A DNA stretch of 64,000 nucleotides from Cavia porcellus (GCF_034190915.1 NW_026947484.1:187172982-187236981), one strand, 5' to 3'. Counted from the stretch's first letter, positions 12,001-26,133 are shown. Translations and numbers: made by a program. Notes: generated by a model not told the origin, from the letters alone.

Positions 12001-15000
12001 AGGGCAGATCAAAACATAACCATTTAAGCAGAATAGTGTTTCACCACCAGATAATCCTGACCCAAAAATAGTTACCATATTGACTCCCTCCCTGAAGTCC
12101 TTGAGTACAACTTTATATACTGTAGCATTAAGTATATCAAAACAATGTAAAACCATTTAAGAGAATGACAGCATTATAGAGTATTTAGAATCGACTAACA
12201 GAAAATGAACAATGGTCTCTGTATAATCTCCTTGTCTTTAAAAGGTTTTTGCTTATACTATCGTACATAACAAAATCCAATAAGATACAACCTGTTTAGA
12301 CCATTGGAGACAGAAGAACAGAAGCTAGATGAGACTTCAAAACAAGATGGTACTAAATCAGCATTACCTATTAAGATGTCATTTTCTCCAAAAAAAGCTG
12401 TTCCTATCATCCAATCTTCTCTGTCTCATTTCTGTTGAGCTCTTTTTCTGTCAGTAGCTGTCAGTTTGTCTTCTTCATTTTGTTCTCTGCTCCATTCGTT
12501 GTGGCCTCCCCGCCACTATTTCTGGGTTCTTTGTATTTTTCTTTTTTTAGAATATCCTGCAATACTTTCTGTAGGGTTGAATTGGTGGTTGCAAATTCCC
12601 CCAGTTCCTCTTTATCCTGGAAGCACCTCGTTTTTCCATCAATTTCCAGGGACAGTTGTGCAGGATATCTCAATCTTGGCTGGAGATTATTATCTTTCAA
12701 AGCTTGAATTATTTCTCCCCATGCTCTTTGTGATTTGATGGTTTGTGAAGAGAAATCTGCTGTAATTCTGATGGGTATTCCCTTGTAAGTGATCTGTTTC
12801 TTGTCTCTTACAGCTTTTAATATTCTGTTCTTGTATTGAATTTCTGGAATTTTTATTATTATATGCCTGGGTGTTTCTCTGTTTGGGTTGTAGGTAGCTG
12901 GGGTCCTGTATGCCTCATACATCTGAGTATCTTTACCTTTTGCTAAATTAGGAAAATTCTCCTGGATTATTTCTGTGAGTAGCTTTTGTAGTTCACTTGT
13001 TTGTGTCCCTACTTCTTCTTTTATGTTCTTAATCCTTAAGTTATGGCTCCTCTTATCATCTTCTTGTCTTTGTATTATTGCTGTGTGTTTCTTTGTTATT
13101 TTTAAGAAGTTTTTCATTTCATTCTCCCATGTTTCAAGTCTGCCCTCCAATTCAGATAGTCTGTCCTTAGTTTCTTTCAAGCTGTTATGCCAGTCTTGGG
13201 TAGACTTCTTAATTTCTTGATAGTCTCTTTGAACCTACTTCACATACTCAATGCTTTCTCTGTTTTCTCCATCAAGCAATTCTCCCCTCTTTTTCTGTTC
13301 TTCCATTCCACCATCTGCTTTTTCCTGGGTGGTGCTTAGCATTTCTCTAACTATTCTGCATACTTCTAGCTTCAGGTCGTTGATAACTTCATTCCTGAAT
13401 TGGTCTATGAGGCTCTCTAAATGGCTCTTAATGTATATTGGTGCGGTGTCCACTATTGCCTGATTCTCAGGATTGGGGGCCGAGGAGCCTTTTTTGTTGC
13501 TTCCCTTCCCCATATTTTCTGTTCCTTATAAAATGCAATCTTACACAGGAGGCCCGGCTTCCCTGCCTGTTAGCCACAGCTTGATCAAATTGCACTGGCT
13601 AGTTGTTCCCGCTCACCGCTGCGCCCCAGGGAGTTGCGGAGGAGGCAGCCTACGCGGGAGTCGGTCGCTCCTCTGGGCCACCGTCAGGCTCTGGGATCTG
13701 GGTTAGGCCAGCCTAGGGAGTCCGCCAGCAGCGTCACTCAGGCCAGGCACCTTTCACCAATCCCGTCCGAGAGGGGAATGTGCGGCTGCAGTTGCCACCG
13801 CGCCCTGCTCTTACAGGACTGCCCGAGCCCAGAAAAACCTCCGCTGGAGTCAAACTGTGATAGGGAGTCAGTTTCTCGCTCACCTCGCCACCAGTCAGTT
13901 TTCCTCCTTGTCCGTCCTGTTTCTGACTCCGTTCGCAGACTCCCGTTCCCAGAGCTCGGCGTGTCTCTCTCCTTGCCGCTGTGGAGGCAGCCAGCCGCCG
14001 GGCGGCGGGAAATCCAAACCGCGGTTTCCAATGGCGTGGGGTCGAGCCTCCACACCGAGATTTTTCTGTTCCTATTTTAGCGCCAGGACTGTATTCTAAG
14101 TTGGATTCTCTCAGCCCAGTTCGTTCCTGAGTCAGCAGAGCATATCTCTACTGGTTCGTATCTCCTTAGTCTGCATCATTCCTGGCCTCTGAGCCGAGCC
14201 TTTAGAGAGCCTTCGGTAGTTGCTGTTGTCTGTCCGCCATGTTCTGCAGTCTCCAAACCCACTTTTAACACTTCGCAAAGAGAGGCGTGGTCAGTAGAGT
14301 GACTGGAAGAATGGCGAGAAGTCCTTGAGTTCTGCCAGCTGGGCTAGCTAGGAGGAACAGTGGCATGTCTGCAATATTCCGAGAGAGGTGTGCAGAAAGA
14401 GTCCTGGATTCTAGTAATGAGTAACCTCTCAGTTTGGAGGGATCTGAATAAGACAATTCAAGGAAGTATCTGTGTTTTGGGTGGACTGTTTCAGCTCTGG
14501 TGCCTGCCTTAATTGCCCTGGAACATCACTGCCTCTTTCTTGAAACAGTGGACAGGTGATGCCACCTGGCCTACCTCATGTTTACTTAGTAGGAGGAAGC
14601 CATAGGTGAGACTACACACAGACCTGTGAGTTTGTTTCAAAGGCCCTGGCTAGACACATTCACATTGCTTAAAGCCAGTGGAGAACGTTGTCTTTCCTTT
14701 CAGGGAGAGTCATCTGCCATCTCAGTGGTCCTTCACAGTTCCCCTTCCGTTTTTTTGAAGGAGCTGGAGGAGGATCAGTCATGACTCAGTGGCCTCAAAC
14801 ATTACTGAGTTTTGAATCTTCTATGATACATTTTAATGAGAAGAATTATAAATGAGAATGAGCACACCAATTCTAATATAAAACTAGAAGTAAGCCTCAA
14901 GATATGCAGATAGAACCAGTTGTTCGATAAGGTTAACAAACTTACCTCAGTCTTTAATTTGCGCATCAGATGTGACTGTCTCCTGTGACATAGTATTTCT

Positions 15001-18000
15001 CTCTGCAGAGCATCTGTGTCCATAGTAATATTTTGATGTACTGCTCCTTGTATGTTTTTTGATCATCCTCCAAGGGTTTTGGCTTTTATTACACAGTAAA
15101 GAGTAATATAAAAGCTAAGATACAGTAGCACCTTATTCCTTGCTGCAGTTGCAGACTTTCATCCTAATCTCCCACCTAAAGGACAGAGGTCTCTAGAATG
15201 CTAATTTGAGTTTGCAATTTCACAGCAGTTTCTCACAGCAGTTTTTGTCCACTTGTCCACAGAGTAAGCAGTCTGTACTGAATGAGCTAACTCACAGAGC
15301 CAGCATTGTACTGGCTATCAGAAGAACCCAGGAGGTTACTCCTGCTGTAATTAATCCAATCAATCTCTTAAGCTATTAAGTCTCTTAACGTTTCTACCAA
15401 CAAAGAAGTAGGCAGATGATATTAAGGCTCCATCAGGTTGACCCAAAGCCAAACTCTGGCTATCCTGCCTGTGATCACTACTGTAAAGTCTTCAGAAAGA
15501 TGTTGAGACATGGGTTAGGTAACAATTAGTACTTGTGAACATATTTCATTGCCATTCTGTCTTCCCTGCTAACATACATGAGGATCATAAGCACATGTTT
15601 ACCTATATATATGTGATTACTTTTACCTTTACCGTTTGCAGATGCCCAATCTGCAGCCATGTAGCACAAGAAGATAGGGCTAATTCCCATTGAGTATGTG
15701 TATCTAGGCCTGATTTTGTCATTGATAATGAGCCTAAGAATGGGAGCACTGAGGCCTTGACGTGACCGTGTAACATTGGACAGGTCCTCTGAGAGCGTGG
15801 TACAATTGAGAGAGCCTGAAAAAGAAATCTTGTGCCAATCTCCATTCTTTACAGAAGGAATCTTTGGGGGACCAAATTTACAAAGGAATAATTAAATTTG
15901 CATATAACCATCTGTAATATGGATCTGCAAGTCTACCAAGGGCCTAAGTCACCTTCCTCAGAATAAGGGGTATGAGCCTTATATAAATACAAATATGATC
16001 ATCATGTTTAAAGTTTCTTAATAGGTTACTGTCAGAGGGAATAGAATATACAGATAAGATTCTTGTATTAGATGAGCTGCACATAAAGGTGGCTATACAA
16101 AATTAAAGATAATGTTAAGCTTAGCCTGTTCATGTAAATACATTAAAATTTGTGGGCCAGACAAAGTAGTGAATGTAGGGTTATTGCTCTCTGTGGGCGT
16201 GAAGAATTTCTGGAGGCCTCTCCATTCACATAAGGGGCCTAAATAAGGGTGGATTAGGTATGTAGGCCCAATACTGTTCTCCCTGAGCCACAGGAATACA
16301 TACTCTAGCTGCTAGAAGGATAATCATTGCAAGGAAAAAGATTTTCAGATGCTTGAACGAAACTGCAGTGGTTAACTAGCTGGTGAGCCTTACGAACAGT
16401 CTGCTGCAGGCCTTCCCAGGCAGTGGATAGGGTAAAAGTGAAATAAAACGGAGGCAAATTGTCTTCTTTGGAGGGGAACCGTATTGGTAGACTTCCACAG
16501 TTAGGAAAATTGGTTTACTGTGTCAGAGGGGATAGAGTTTTGTTTAACAAATTCACTTTGGAGCATCAGATTACAGAATATATTAACAAAGGCTGCTGTG
16601 ATCTGCCCTTCCAGTGGGGGTGATGAGATTAAGAATAAACTAGACACATACTGAAAAGAAGGCTGGGACTGGGTGGGACCTGACCTCTCTGATGGAGCAG
16701 CAGTGGCAACTCAGCGTAGTCTGAGTGTGTGTACACAGTAAAAAGAGGGGAAGTGCACAATGGCATCAGAAGTACAAGGTCTCGGTGTTTCGCTGAGAAC
16801 ACGCAAAGCAAGACATTCTCTGCGCTGTCTGTGCTGCACTTAACAGGGAGGAACGCCAAGGCCAGGTGCCTGGTGGACTGCGCTCTAGCTCTAGTCCCAA
16901 CAACCTGTTCACATGGCTCGCCTCTGGACTGACCTTGCTATAGACTTGAAGGTTGATCTCCAGCTCAGCTGCTTTCCACATGAGGCCAGTTTTCTGATGA
17001 TGCTGGTGGTAGAGTTTTTTTTTTTTAAATATAGGATATTTTGGTACATTTTAGATACATAATAATCACATTCATCATCGAGAATTTATATCCATACATG
17101 ATACAACCTTTTTTCCCCATTCTCCTACCCTGCCTTTAACTCCTCCCCATTTACAGAAGTTTTGTTTCTGTGTTTTCCTTATTTTCTCATTTTTGTTTCT
17201 TTTTACTTCGTTCCTTTCCCACTCATCCCTCCTTGACCCTCCCTCCCCCTTTGAACCTTTTTTTCCTATTTCACAGTATCTGTTGTGCCTTTTGGTCTTT
17301 ATTTACCTTTTGTTTCTTAAACCAGAGAAACAGTACAGTACTTACAGTTGTCTCTGATTTATTTCATTTAAGGATATGGTCTCAGAGTCTGTTTATTTAC
17401 CTAGAAATGCCTCAAGCTTATCCTTTTGTATGGCAGAGTAGTACTGTACTCCATTGCATAGAAAAACTACATCATCTTTATCCATTCACCAGTTAATGGG
17501 CATTTGGGCTGTCTCCACGATTTATCTATTAGAAACTATGCCACTATAAACATGGGTGTGCATATATCACTGTGGTATGATGCTTTTAATTTTTTCAGGA
17601 AGATACTAAACAAGGAAATGGCTAAGTCAAATGCAAGTTGTCTTTTACTTCTTTCTTTAGACTGATTCCTAGGCATTTACTTTTTTTGGATGCCATTGTG
17701 AAATGTGTTGTTTCCCTAATTTCTCTGTCAGTAATTTTCTTAATTGTGTAGAAGAAGGCTGTTGAATTTTTTGAGTATTGACTTTCCATCCAGCAGGCTA
17801 TTTGGTTATTAAGTCTGGAAGTCTTTTGGTGGAGTTTTTGGGGTCTTCTATCTAGAGTCATATCTTGTGCAAATAATAACATCTTTTCTCATTGTTATTC
17901 CTTTTGTTTCTTTCTCGTCTAATTGATGTCACTAAACTTTTCATAACTATTTTGAATAAGAGTGGTGACAGTGGACATCTTTGTCTTATTCCTGATTTTA

Positions 18001-21000
18001 GAGTGAAACCTCACTTTTTGTATACTTTATATGATGTTGGCTGTTGGTTTTTCATAGTTAGGTTTCATCAGATTGAGATGAAGACCTTCTATTTGAGTTT
18101 TCTGTAGGATTTTTATTATGAATGGATGCTGGACTTTGTGAAAATCTTTTTCTGTAGCTATCCAGATGGTCATATGGTTTTTGTTCTTGGCTCTGGTTTT
18201 TGGTTTGTTTCTTGTACCAGGAACTGAACTCACAACCTGTGCTTGCCAGGGAGGTGTTGTGCCATTGAGCTATATCCCACTGCTAGTATATTACATTAAT
18301 TTGCATATGTTGAACCATCCCTACATCCCTGGGATGAATCCTACTTGGTAGGGTTATATAATCTTCTTGATGATTCGTTGCATTGTTTACCACTATCAGT
18401 TGCAACTGTTTTCGTTAGGGAGATTGGCCTGTAGTTGTTTCTTAGATTCTTTTCTGGCTTTGTTATCAGGTTAGTGCTTGCTTCCAGTAATGAATTTGGG
18501 AATGTTGCTTCTGTTTCAGTTTCATTAGAGTTTGAGTAGTAGTATTAGGTCTTATCTAAATTTCTTGTAGAATTCAGCAGTAAATTTGTTGGCTTTTCTT
18601 TATTACTAGGTTTTTAATTATATCTTAAATTTCATTGATATTAGTTTAGTTAGGAGTTTTAGATCTTGATTCAACTTTGGTAGTTTCTATGTGTCTAGGA
18701 GTTTGTCCATTTCTTCTGTTTTCTTTTTTAGTAGAATACAAGTTCCTGAGGTAGATATAGATGATTCTTCTGGATTTCTGCAGGATCTGTTGTGGTTTTT
18801 CCCTTTTCGCGCCTAATTGCGTGAATTTGAATCTTTACCTTTTTTTGATGAGGTTGGTGAGGGGTTTGTAGATTTTACTTAAACTTTCAAAGAACCAACT
18901 CTTGATGCATTGATTCTTTGTATTTTCTTAGTCTCCACTGTGTTAATTTCTGATCTGTATAATATTCTGCCTTAGACAAGCTTTGTGCTTGGGTTGCACT
19001 TCTTTTCCTAGAAGCTTGAAGTTCAACATTAAGTTATTTATACAAATTTATTATGTTTTCCTGATATGAATATTCACTGATACATATTTTCCTCATAGAA
19101 CTGGTGTGTTGTATCATTTAATCATAGAAACTGTTTAATTTCTTCTTCAGGTTCATCTGTGACCCAATGGTTGTTCAGGATAGTACTATTTAATTTCCAT
19201 GTGTTTATGAAATTTTTGTGGTTTCTTTGCCATTGATTTCAAACTTCATTGCATTATGGTCTAATGATGTGCATGGTTAATCTGTTGACTCATTTTGACC
19301 TCCAAAACTTGGGATTCTGGTTTTTCATGTGCCATTGGGTAGGACCAGAGAATTTAAAACTATGAATCAGGGCAAGGTGGAAATGCTGGGGACCATTCCT
19401 GGAGTCCATGCTGGGAGCATCCCACCCACTCTGCCCACATACCTACCACTTGCAGCTCCAACTAGCTGTGGGTTATTCATTATCAAGGGAGCAGGTCTCT
19501 AGGCTCTCATCCAGCTTGTAAAAGCATTTTCAGCAAAGGAATTTGGTTCTGATTACTTATACTACCAGTCTTAAGTTACTACTTTATTGCTTGGACGAAA
19601 TGCCCTACACCCACATTAACTTGTTAAAGGAGGAAAGGTTTATTTTGGCTGACAGTTTGTAGCGGCGTAGTTGGCTGGCTCCAAGGCAAAGTGGCATGAC
19701 TGAAAGACATACCGAGGAGAAATGGTCCATGACTGAACAGGCAGGAGACAGCAAGCAGTGGCCAGTCTCCCTTTCCCTTTTATTCCATACAAGCTACAAG
19801 CCTTTTGGGTGGTGCTACTCAAACTCAAGAGTGGGCCTTCCCATTAATCACACTCACAACTATGATAAACCAATTAGTGGATTAATCCACTAATACACAC
19901 CCTTAATCCCAGTATCACACAGCTGTGGTCCAGCCACCTACCAAAAACCACACCTATGAGCACATGAGGCTTTCGAGGTGGGGCATCTAGATGCCAGCAG
20001 TAACACTTACCTGCTTTGTAGAACTGACAGTTGGTATAGTGTTTAAAATTTCTATATAAATTGTTAGATGAACAGAACAAACTCTCCCAAATTTGCAAAT
20101 GTCTGTTGAGATCCTCTAGATAGTATTAGGTTATGCTATGTGAGATAAATGTAGAGTAGATCTTGTAAAGCTTTGTTTTGGGGGAAGAAATGTGTCTATC
20201 CCGAGTTTCATTTTTCTATTTCTTTTTTTCTTCCTATGCTAGGAATGATTGAACCCAAAAGTTGAAGCATGCTAGGCAAATGCTCTGTTACTGTGTACCT
20301 TCCCAGGCCTTTCACTGTTTGTTTACAGTCAGTGACTACACATTTTTCCTTTTGTATTTGCATAATCATCCATATGAAAGAAGCTACCAGCCCTGTTATT
20401 ACTCTTTTGCCCACAGAATTAACGTTCCTGTCCTCATCTACTGCCTCTGTAATTTGGACTTGTTTTCCTTTCCCATTTGTCATTCCTAGTCTTCTTGGCA
20501 TTTGGTGTTCAGTAGCACCAATTTTTTCCCCTCATGTGTGTGGTTCTTTACTACTGTGTTTTTGCTCAAGCCTAATACAGGGCTACTGTTTTTCTTTGAA
20601 ACTGATTACTTTTAGGTATTTATGATTTTAGTCAACTTTACATTTTTTTCATGAAAGAAATAAGCTCTACTATTGAATAGCCTGAAATATGTTCTAAGTT
20701 GAAAATTTTGTTTTCCTTGAAATATTTTATTTGAGTTATTTTATATTTTCTCTTAGACTTTGAAAGGAATGTGTATTTGGCTGAAAAAATGTTTTAATAT
20801 GTGAATTTAAAATGAGTTCATTCAGCCCGGTGTTTCCCTGAAGCAGGCTCCAGATTTCATATATGAGAAAATTATGGCAGGAGAAATTGATTCTTTCAAG
20901 TCAGATGATTAGTTAGAAGCACAGTTAAGATCTATTATGATGTCATCCAAATAAAAACATACCTGCTTTTTACAAACCCTTAAGTGTGGTTAGGTTTTCA

Positions 21001-24000
21001 GGTCTTATCTCTCGAGTTTTCTAAGATTCTAAGGCAATGTAAGACTGTTTACCTTTTGTGTAAATAGCAGTTTCAGTAATGAACTGAGCCATTCAGGCTT
21101 TTTTAAAAAACTAGCACATTTACAGTAAATGATTACATTCCTTATAGGGAATTGATACATGTACATAACCTATCTCAATTCTTTCTTTTCCCCCTTCCTC
21201 TATCCCTTTTTATTTTATCACCATCAGCTTCTTTTACAAGTCATAAAATTTTCATAATCAAGTTAACAGTCAGCCTACTAGGGCCCCCAAAAAACCCTTT
21301 ATAAGACAATTACACTAAATCAGAGTACACTTTTATAATTTAGGTTTTTTTTTAAAAAAAAACCTTGATTCCATACTGAATAGTTTACAGAATTATCACC
21401 TAAACCTTGCCTGTATACTGTCTTCTTGGCAATTTATTAATTGTAGAAGGAAATTTTAAGATCCACTTACAGACTACTTTGAGTACTTTATGTGAAACAG
21501 ACATGGTAAGAGTACTTTATAGACACGTGTGTGTTTTGTTTGTTTTTAGCATCAAGAATTGCACAATTGTCTCTAATAACGTAGATCATCTCTTACTGAA
21601 TTTAACATTGTCTGATATCATGGTCTCCTTGGCAAATACCTCAACTTTGCAAAAAGATTCCAGTTGGATAGAAATGATAAGGAAATTTGTGACAGAGACT
21701 CTTGAAGATGGCTCTGTGCTAACCAATAAGCAGCTAAACAGATTGCTTGGAGTATCATGGCGATTAATGCAAATACAACCAAATAGAGGTAGGTGATGCT
21801 GTTTTGCCATGTAAGAGATGAGCTCTTAATATATATTATTCAGGGTTTAGCCTTTAAGTGGTGTTTTCTAGTCTTTTTACAATAATTACATTCAGGCTAT
21901 TCAAGGTAACTAGTCTAAGTATTTCTAGAGTACTATGTATTTAAGCACAGAAGTAGTTTATTATTTCTTTTCAGGGGCCAGGTCTACTCAAAGCAGATTG
22001 ATGATAGAGTTTTGTGATCCTGTGATCTAGTCTGACTAGAAATTGAGATTCTTTTTTTCTCTGATCAATACTGAGTGACTCCTATGTGTCTCTTCTAGAT
22101 TGAGGTTAAGTTGCATTGTCAGTTTTTGGAGTGATTCACTACTTTTTATTCAAAATTAAAGCTTTCTTGTTTGTTCTCATCTGTTTCACTTTCTGATATC
22201 CTGGTTTTGTCATCCTTACTTGGGTTTGCTGTCCCTTAAAATTTATACTATAACTTCTGGCTGATTTGATTTTTGTATTAGACATGCTGTTCCTATAGAA
22301 CTTTTATGGTAATTATCAGTTTGTGCTTTGCCATAAGAAAAAAAAAGTTACTGTGCATTTAGAGAAATTTGTGGGCATTTGAAGAAAGAATTTCAGTTCA
22401 CATACAAAATTGTTTTTTTTATGTATGTAGAGGCTTCAGAAGCTCTCATTAAAGCAGTTTATACATTGTACCAGCAGAGGGGCCTTCTCCTTCCAGTTCG
22501 GACTTTGTTATTAAAGTTTTTCAGTAAAATCTACCAGAAAGAAGAACTGAGATCTTACAGACTCAGGTAAAGTTTTTTTTTTTTTTTTTCCCTTTCTTAC
22601 TCTCTTGCCATGTTATTTTATAATCTACTTAATTTTTTAAGTTAAGAGTGATCAAGTCTTTAGAAAAGGTCTCTCTTTGTATTTCATTGGTACATTTAGG
22701 AAATGGTATAAAAAAGCATATTTAATAGTGTTAGTGAACTTTTTATACATATCTAAACAGAATAAAAGCCTCTCCAGTATTTATTTATACTTGTCCATTT
22801 GTAGCTAAAGGACAGTTGGAACAGTCTATAGCAAGTACAGCCTTTTCATTTCCTTCCAGTAAAACTTACATGGCATACATCTATCTGTAAGCACAGCACT
22901 CTGGGAGGCTAAGTTAAAAGACTCATAAGTTTGAGCCTTGCTTAGATAACTTAACAAGACTGTGTCCCATAGTAAAAAAAAAAAAAAAAAAGGGCTAGGA
23001 AATGTAGTTCAGTGTGAAGACCCTGGACTCAAATCCCCATTACCATCAAATAATTAAAACTCAAATCATCATCCATTAATAACATGCTGGAGCATGTGGG
23101 ACAAGGGTGAAGACAGTGGAAACGAAAACACTTGGCTTTGTTTTGTGCTGTCAGGTGACAACGTCAGGAGAGGAACTAAGGAATTAACTGTTTAATGTGT
23201 GTTTGAGTTGTTTTGGGGCAGTCAGAAATATGTGTGCTTGAAAGACTGAGATTTGGGATTCCTCAACATACGTAGGTAGTTGGCACTCAATCTGGTCTTT
23301 ACTGTAAGCCACATGTTCTTCGTAGTCTCAGTGATTCTCATATTACTGCCACCTGGAAATGTTAGTCTTGTTTCACTGAAGCAAACGAAGACTTCTTTAT
23401 TTAACATGTTAAATAAGTTGACAAGTATGATGTAATTAATAGGTAGCAGAGCTTAAACTTCAGCACAGATTCAAGTGCAGATCTATGGTAAGCAAAAATA
23501 CTGTCATGACATTAGAGCTTTAGCCAGTGTCCTAGAGATAAAAACTAGTTGAAGCCACTGTGTATAGAAGCAACATAAATCAAATGCATCAATTTGTTAG
23601 TACAATGTGGCAATTAACATTAACTATAATAAATAGTTCACAAAGCATTAAGTAGTGTCTCTGTCCTTTAAGATAAAACTATAGATAGGCCCCAAATTAT
23701 GTAATTTCCTAATTTAATGGTCAAAACCTTAGAAAATACTGCTACTAGATAAATTATGCTGGCATTTATAGGGTTGAATGTTTGAATACACATAGTGTTA
23801 CGGGTACAAACTTAGTCACCTTGTTGGTATATTTAAGGTGCAAATATTTTTTGTTGTTTAACTGTGTTTTCTTTGCCTTTGAAAATTACACTGTATTGCA
23901 TTCTTCCTTCCTAAGATATCGTAGTAAGGTGTTATCCCGTTGGCTGGCTGGTTTACCATTACAACTTGCTCATCTTGGCTCCCGGAATCCTGAGCTCTCA

Positions 24001-26133
24001 ACACAGCTGATTGATATCATTCATACTGCTGCAGCACGAGCAAATAAAGAACTACTAAAAAGTTTACAAGCTACTTCACTCCGAATTTATGGTAAGAGTT
24101 TGTTTAGTGGTATAGGTAGTCATTGATCTGGCCCAAAATAGGGAAGATGATTTAAGGAAGTCCTTCAGTCTCTAAATCTGTATTCATCCCAATTAGTTAT
24201 GCCATGGTTAAATTGCCAAACTCAATCAAAAATAAGTTTATTTTTAGTAGTATTATTTATAAGAATAATTATAGAAGATTAATGGTTAGGTGCTTTTTGT
24301 ATTTTCAAATTATCTTTGAAGCTACCTGCTATTCATAAATTTGGAATTAATAAGGTATTTTTAACTTTTTCTTTGACGCTTTGGTGGCAAGATTGTGCAT
24401 TTATCATTTCATTGTAGTGAACATCTTATATGACCTCTTTATATTACCTCCTTGTTCATCCCTGTGACTCATTTTAGGTAAAATGTCAAAATTACACTGA
24501 AGGGCAGGGTATTTAGCTCAATGGCATAAGTGCCTGCCTGGCAAGCATGAGATCATGAGTTCAATCCCCGGTACTAAAAAAAATTTATACTAAAAGATAC
24601 ATATTTGCACATATGTATGTTCATATAGTTTATATTGAGGTATAAGTCACATAAAATCTATGTTTTTGCAGTAGAAAATTCAATGATTTCTTAGACATAG
24701 CCATAAAGTTGTACACTTTCATCACTATTTAATTCTAGAAGTTTTTTTCATCACCCCATAAAGAAACCCTGTACTCATTAATGTGTCTCTCAGTTCCTCC
24801 TTCCTACAGTCCTTGGCAATCACTAACCTACTTTTGTTCTCTGAATTTACCTATTCTGGGCATTTACAAAGAGATTTTTTTTTTTTCTAGGTCTTTTACA
24901 TGTGGCTTCCTTCCTTTAGCATACTTTCAAGGTTTATCAGCGTACCAAGTGCCAGTACTTTATTCCTGTTTATTGATGAGGCAGGTTTTCTTATATTGTT
25001 GTGCTCCTTATATTTATCTATCCATCAAATGATAGACCTTTGGGTTTCTGCCTTTAGTGGGTTATTTTTTAAATATTGTACATAACTGTATACAAAGAAC
25101 AAATAGGTGAGTCTTTTGGATTAAGTGAGGTTGATATTGTAATTGTTACAATGCAGCAAAATTGCTTTTCATTTTATTCTTTATACATGATCCTTTTTCC
25201 TTTTTATACTGATTATGAAGTTACTATAGTGTTAAATTATTAAATGATTGTTTTGTGTTTTACTTTAGGAAGTAGCATAACCAGCCAAATATAATTCCTT
25301 TTCATAAAGTTTTGACATGTACTTGAAAATCAGCATAATCTGTGCCTGTATTTCAGTGAAAGTCATCAGTGTGCCTTGTTTATTTCATCTCTGGTTTATG
25401 TATCTCTTGTGGTTGAATTCAGTGTGTTTAATCACCCACAGATCCACAGGAAGGTGCTGTGGTGGTTCTTCCTGCAGAGTCCCAACGTCGATTGGTTCAG
25501 CTTGTGTATTTTCTACCCAGCCTGCCGGCTGATTTGCTTTCTCGATTAAGTCGTTGCTGTATTATGGGAAGACTCAGTTCAAGTTTGGCCACCATGCTTA
25601 TTGGGATACTATACATGAGGTACCATGCTCAAGTGACCTTTTTTCCTCAAACTAAAAACTTGGAAAATACGGAAGTTTTTAAAATCATTGCTAAGCCGGG
25701 AATTTAGCTCAGCGGCCTAAGTGCCTGCCTGGCAAGGGCAAGGTCATAAGTTTGATCCCTGGTATAAAAAATAAAATAAAATAAAATAATTGCTACCTAT
25801 TTTTGCTTACCCTTAGTGCTACAATTCCAATTCTGTTAGTATCTTCACTAGCTAGAGAAAATTTGCTCGAGTAAGGTTATATGAAGTTACTTGCTTAGAT
25901 ATTTGTAATAATAGGTTGGAATAAGTTGAAATTGAATAATGAAAAGCATGTAGTTGAGAGAATAATCTAAGGAGTTAGGAAATTGTGATAGAGATTTTTA
26001 AGGAGCTCAGAATTTCATGTAGTGGGAGAAATGAACTTAAGTATCCAGATGAAAAATCACTTAAGGGTGGGGATTTTTTGGCACAAACTCCTGCTTGACA
26101 AGTGTGAGATTGTGGGTTTGATCCCTGGTACTC

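Larger units (their letters stand above)
11085..14267 (-). mobile_element. HAL1-like (ORF1-only L1 derivative) retrotransposon, copy 2, with perfect 15-bp target-site duplications
   Basis: Perfect flanking repeats ccaaacccactttta occur at 11085-11099 and 14253-14267. The minus-strand insertion point reads TT then AAAA, the L1 endonuclease preference. On the minus strand the element starts with an ATGGCGGAC motif and a CpG-bearing 5'UTR of about 0.74 kb. An ORF1 at 13513-12461 and a T-rich 3' region of about 1.35 kb follow. It ends in a (TAAA)n tail (TTTA repeats at 11098-11127 on +). No ORF2 is present. It is colinear with copy 1, and the perfect TSD and nearly open ORF1 make it the younger one. 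Confidence 0.85.

Noticed and set aside
13634..14080. 148-residue + strand frame and its 105-residue minus-strand counterpart
   Set aside because: Both fall in the GC-rich 5'UTR of HAL1-like copy 2. Open frames are expected from composition, and neither is conserved in copy 1.
21407..21796. 129-residue frame beginning upstream of the TEX10 exon, considered as an alternative start
   Set aside because: The part before 21550 is intronic, with a T-rich acceptor tract. The family similarity starts exactly at the splice site.
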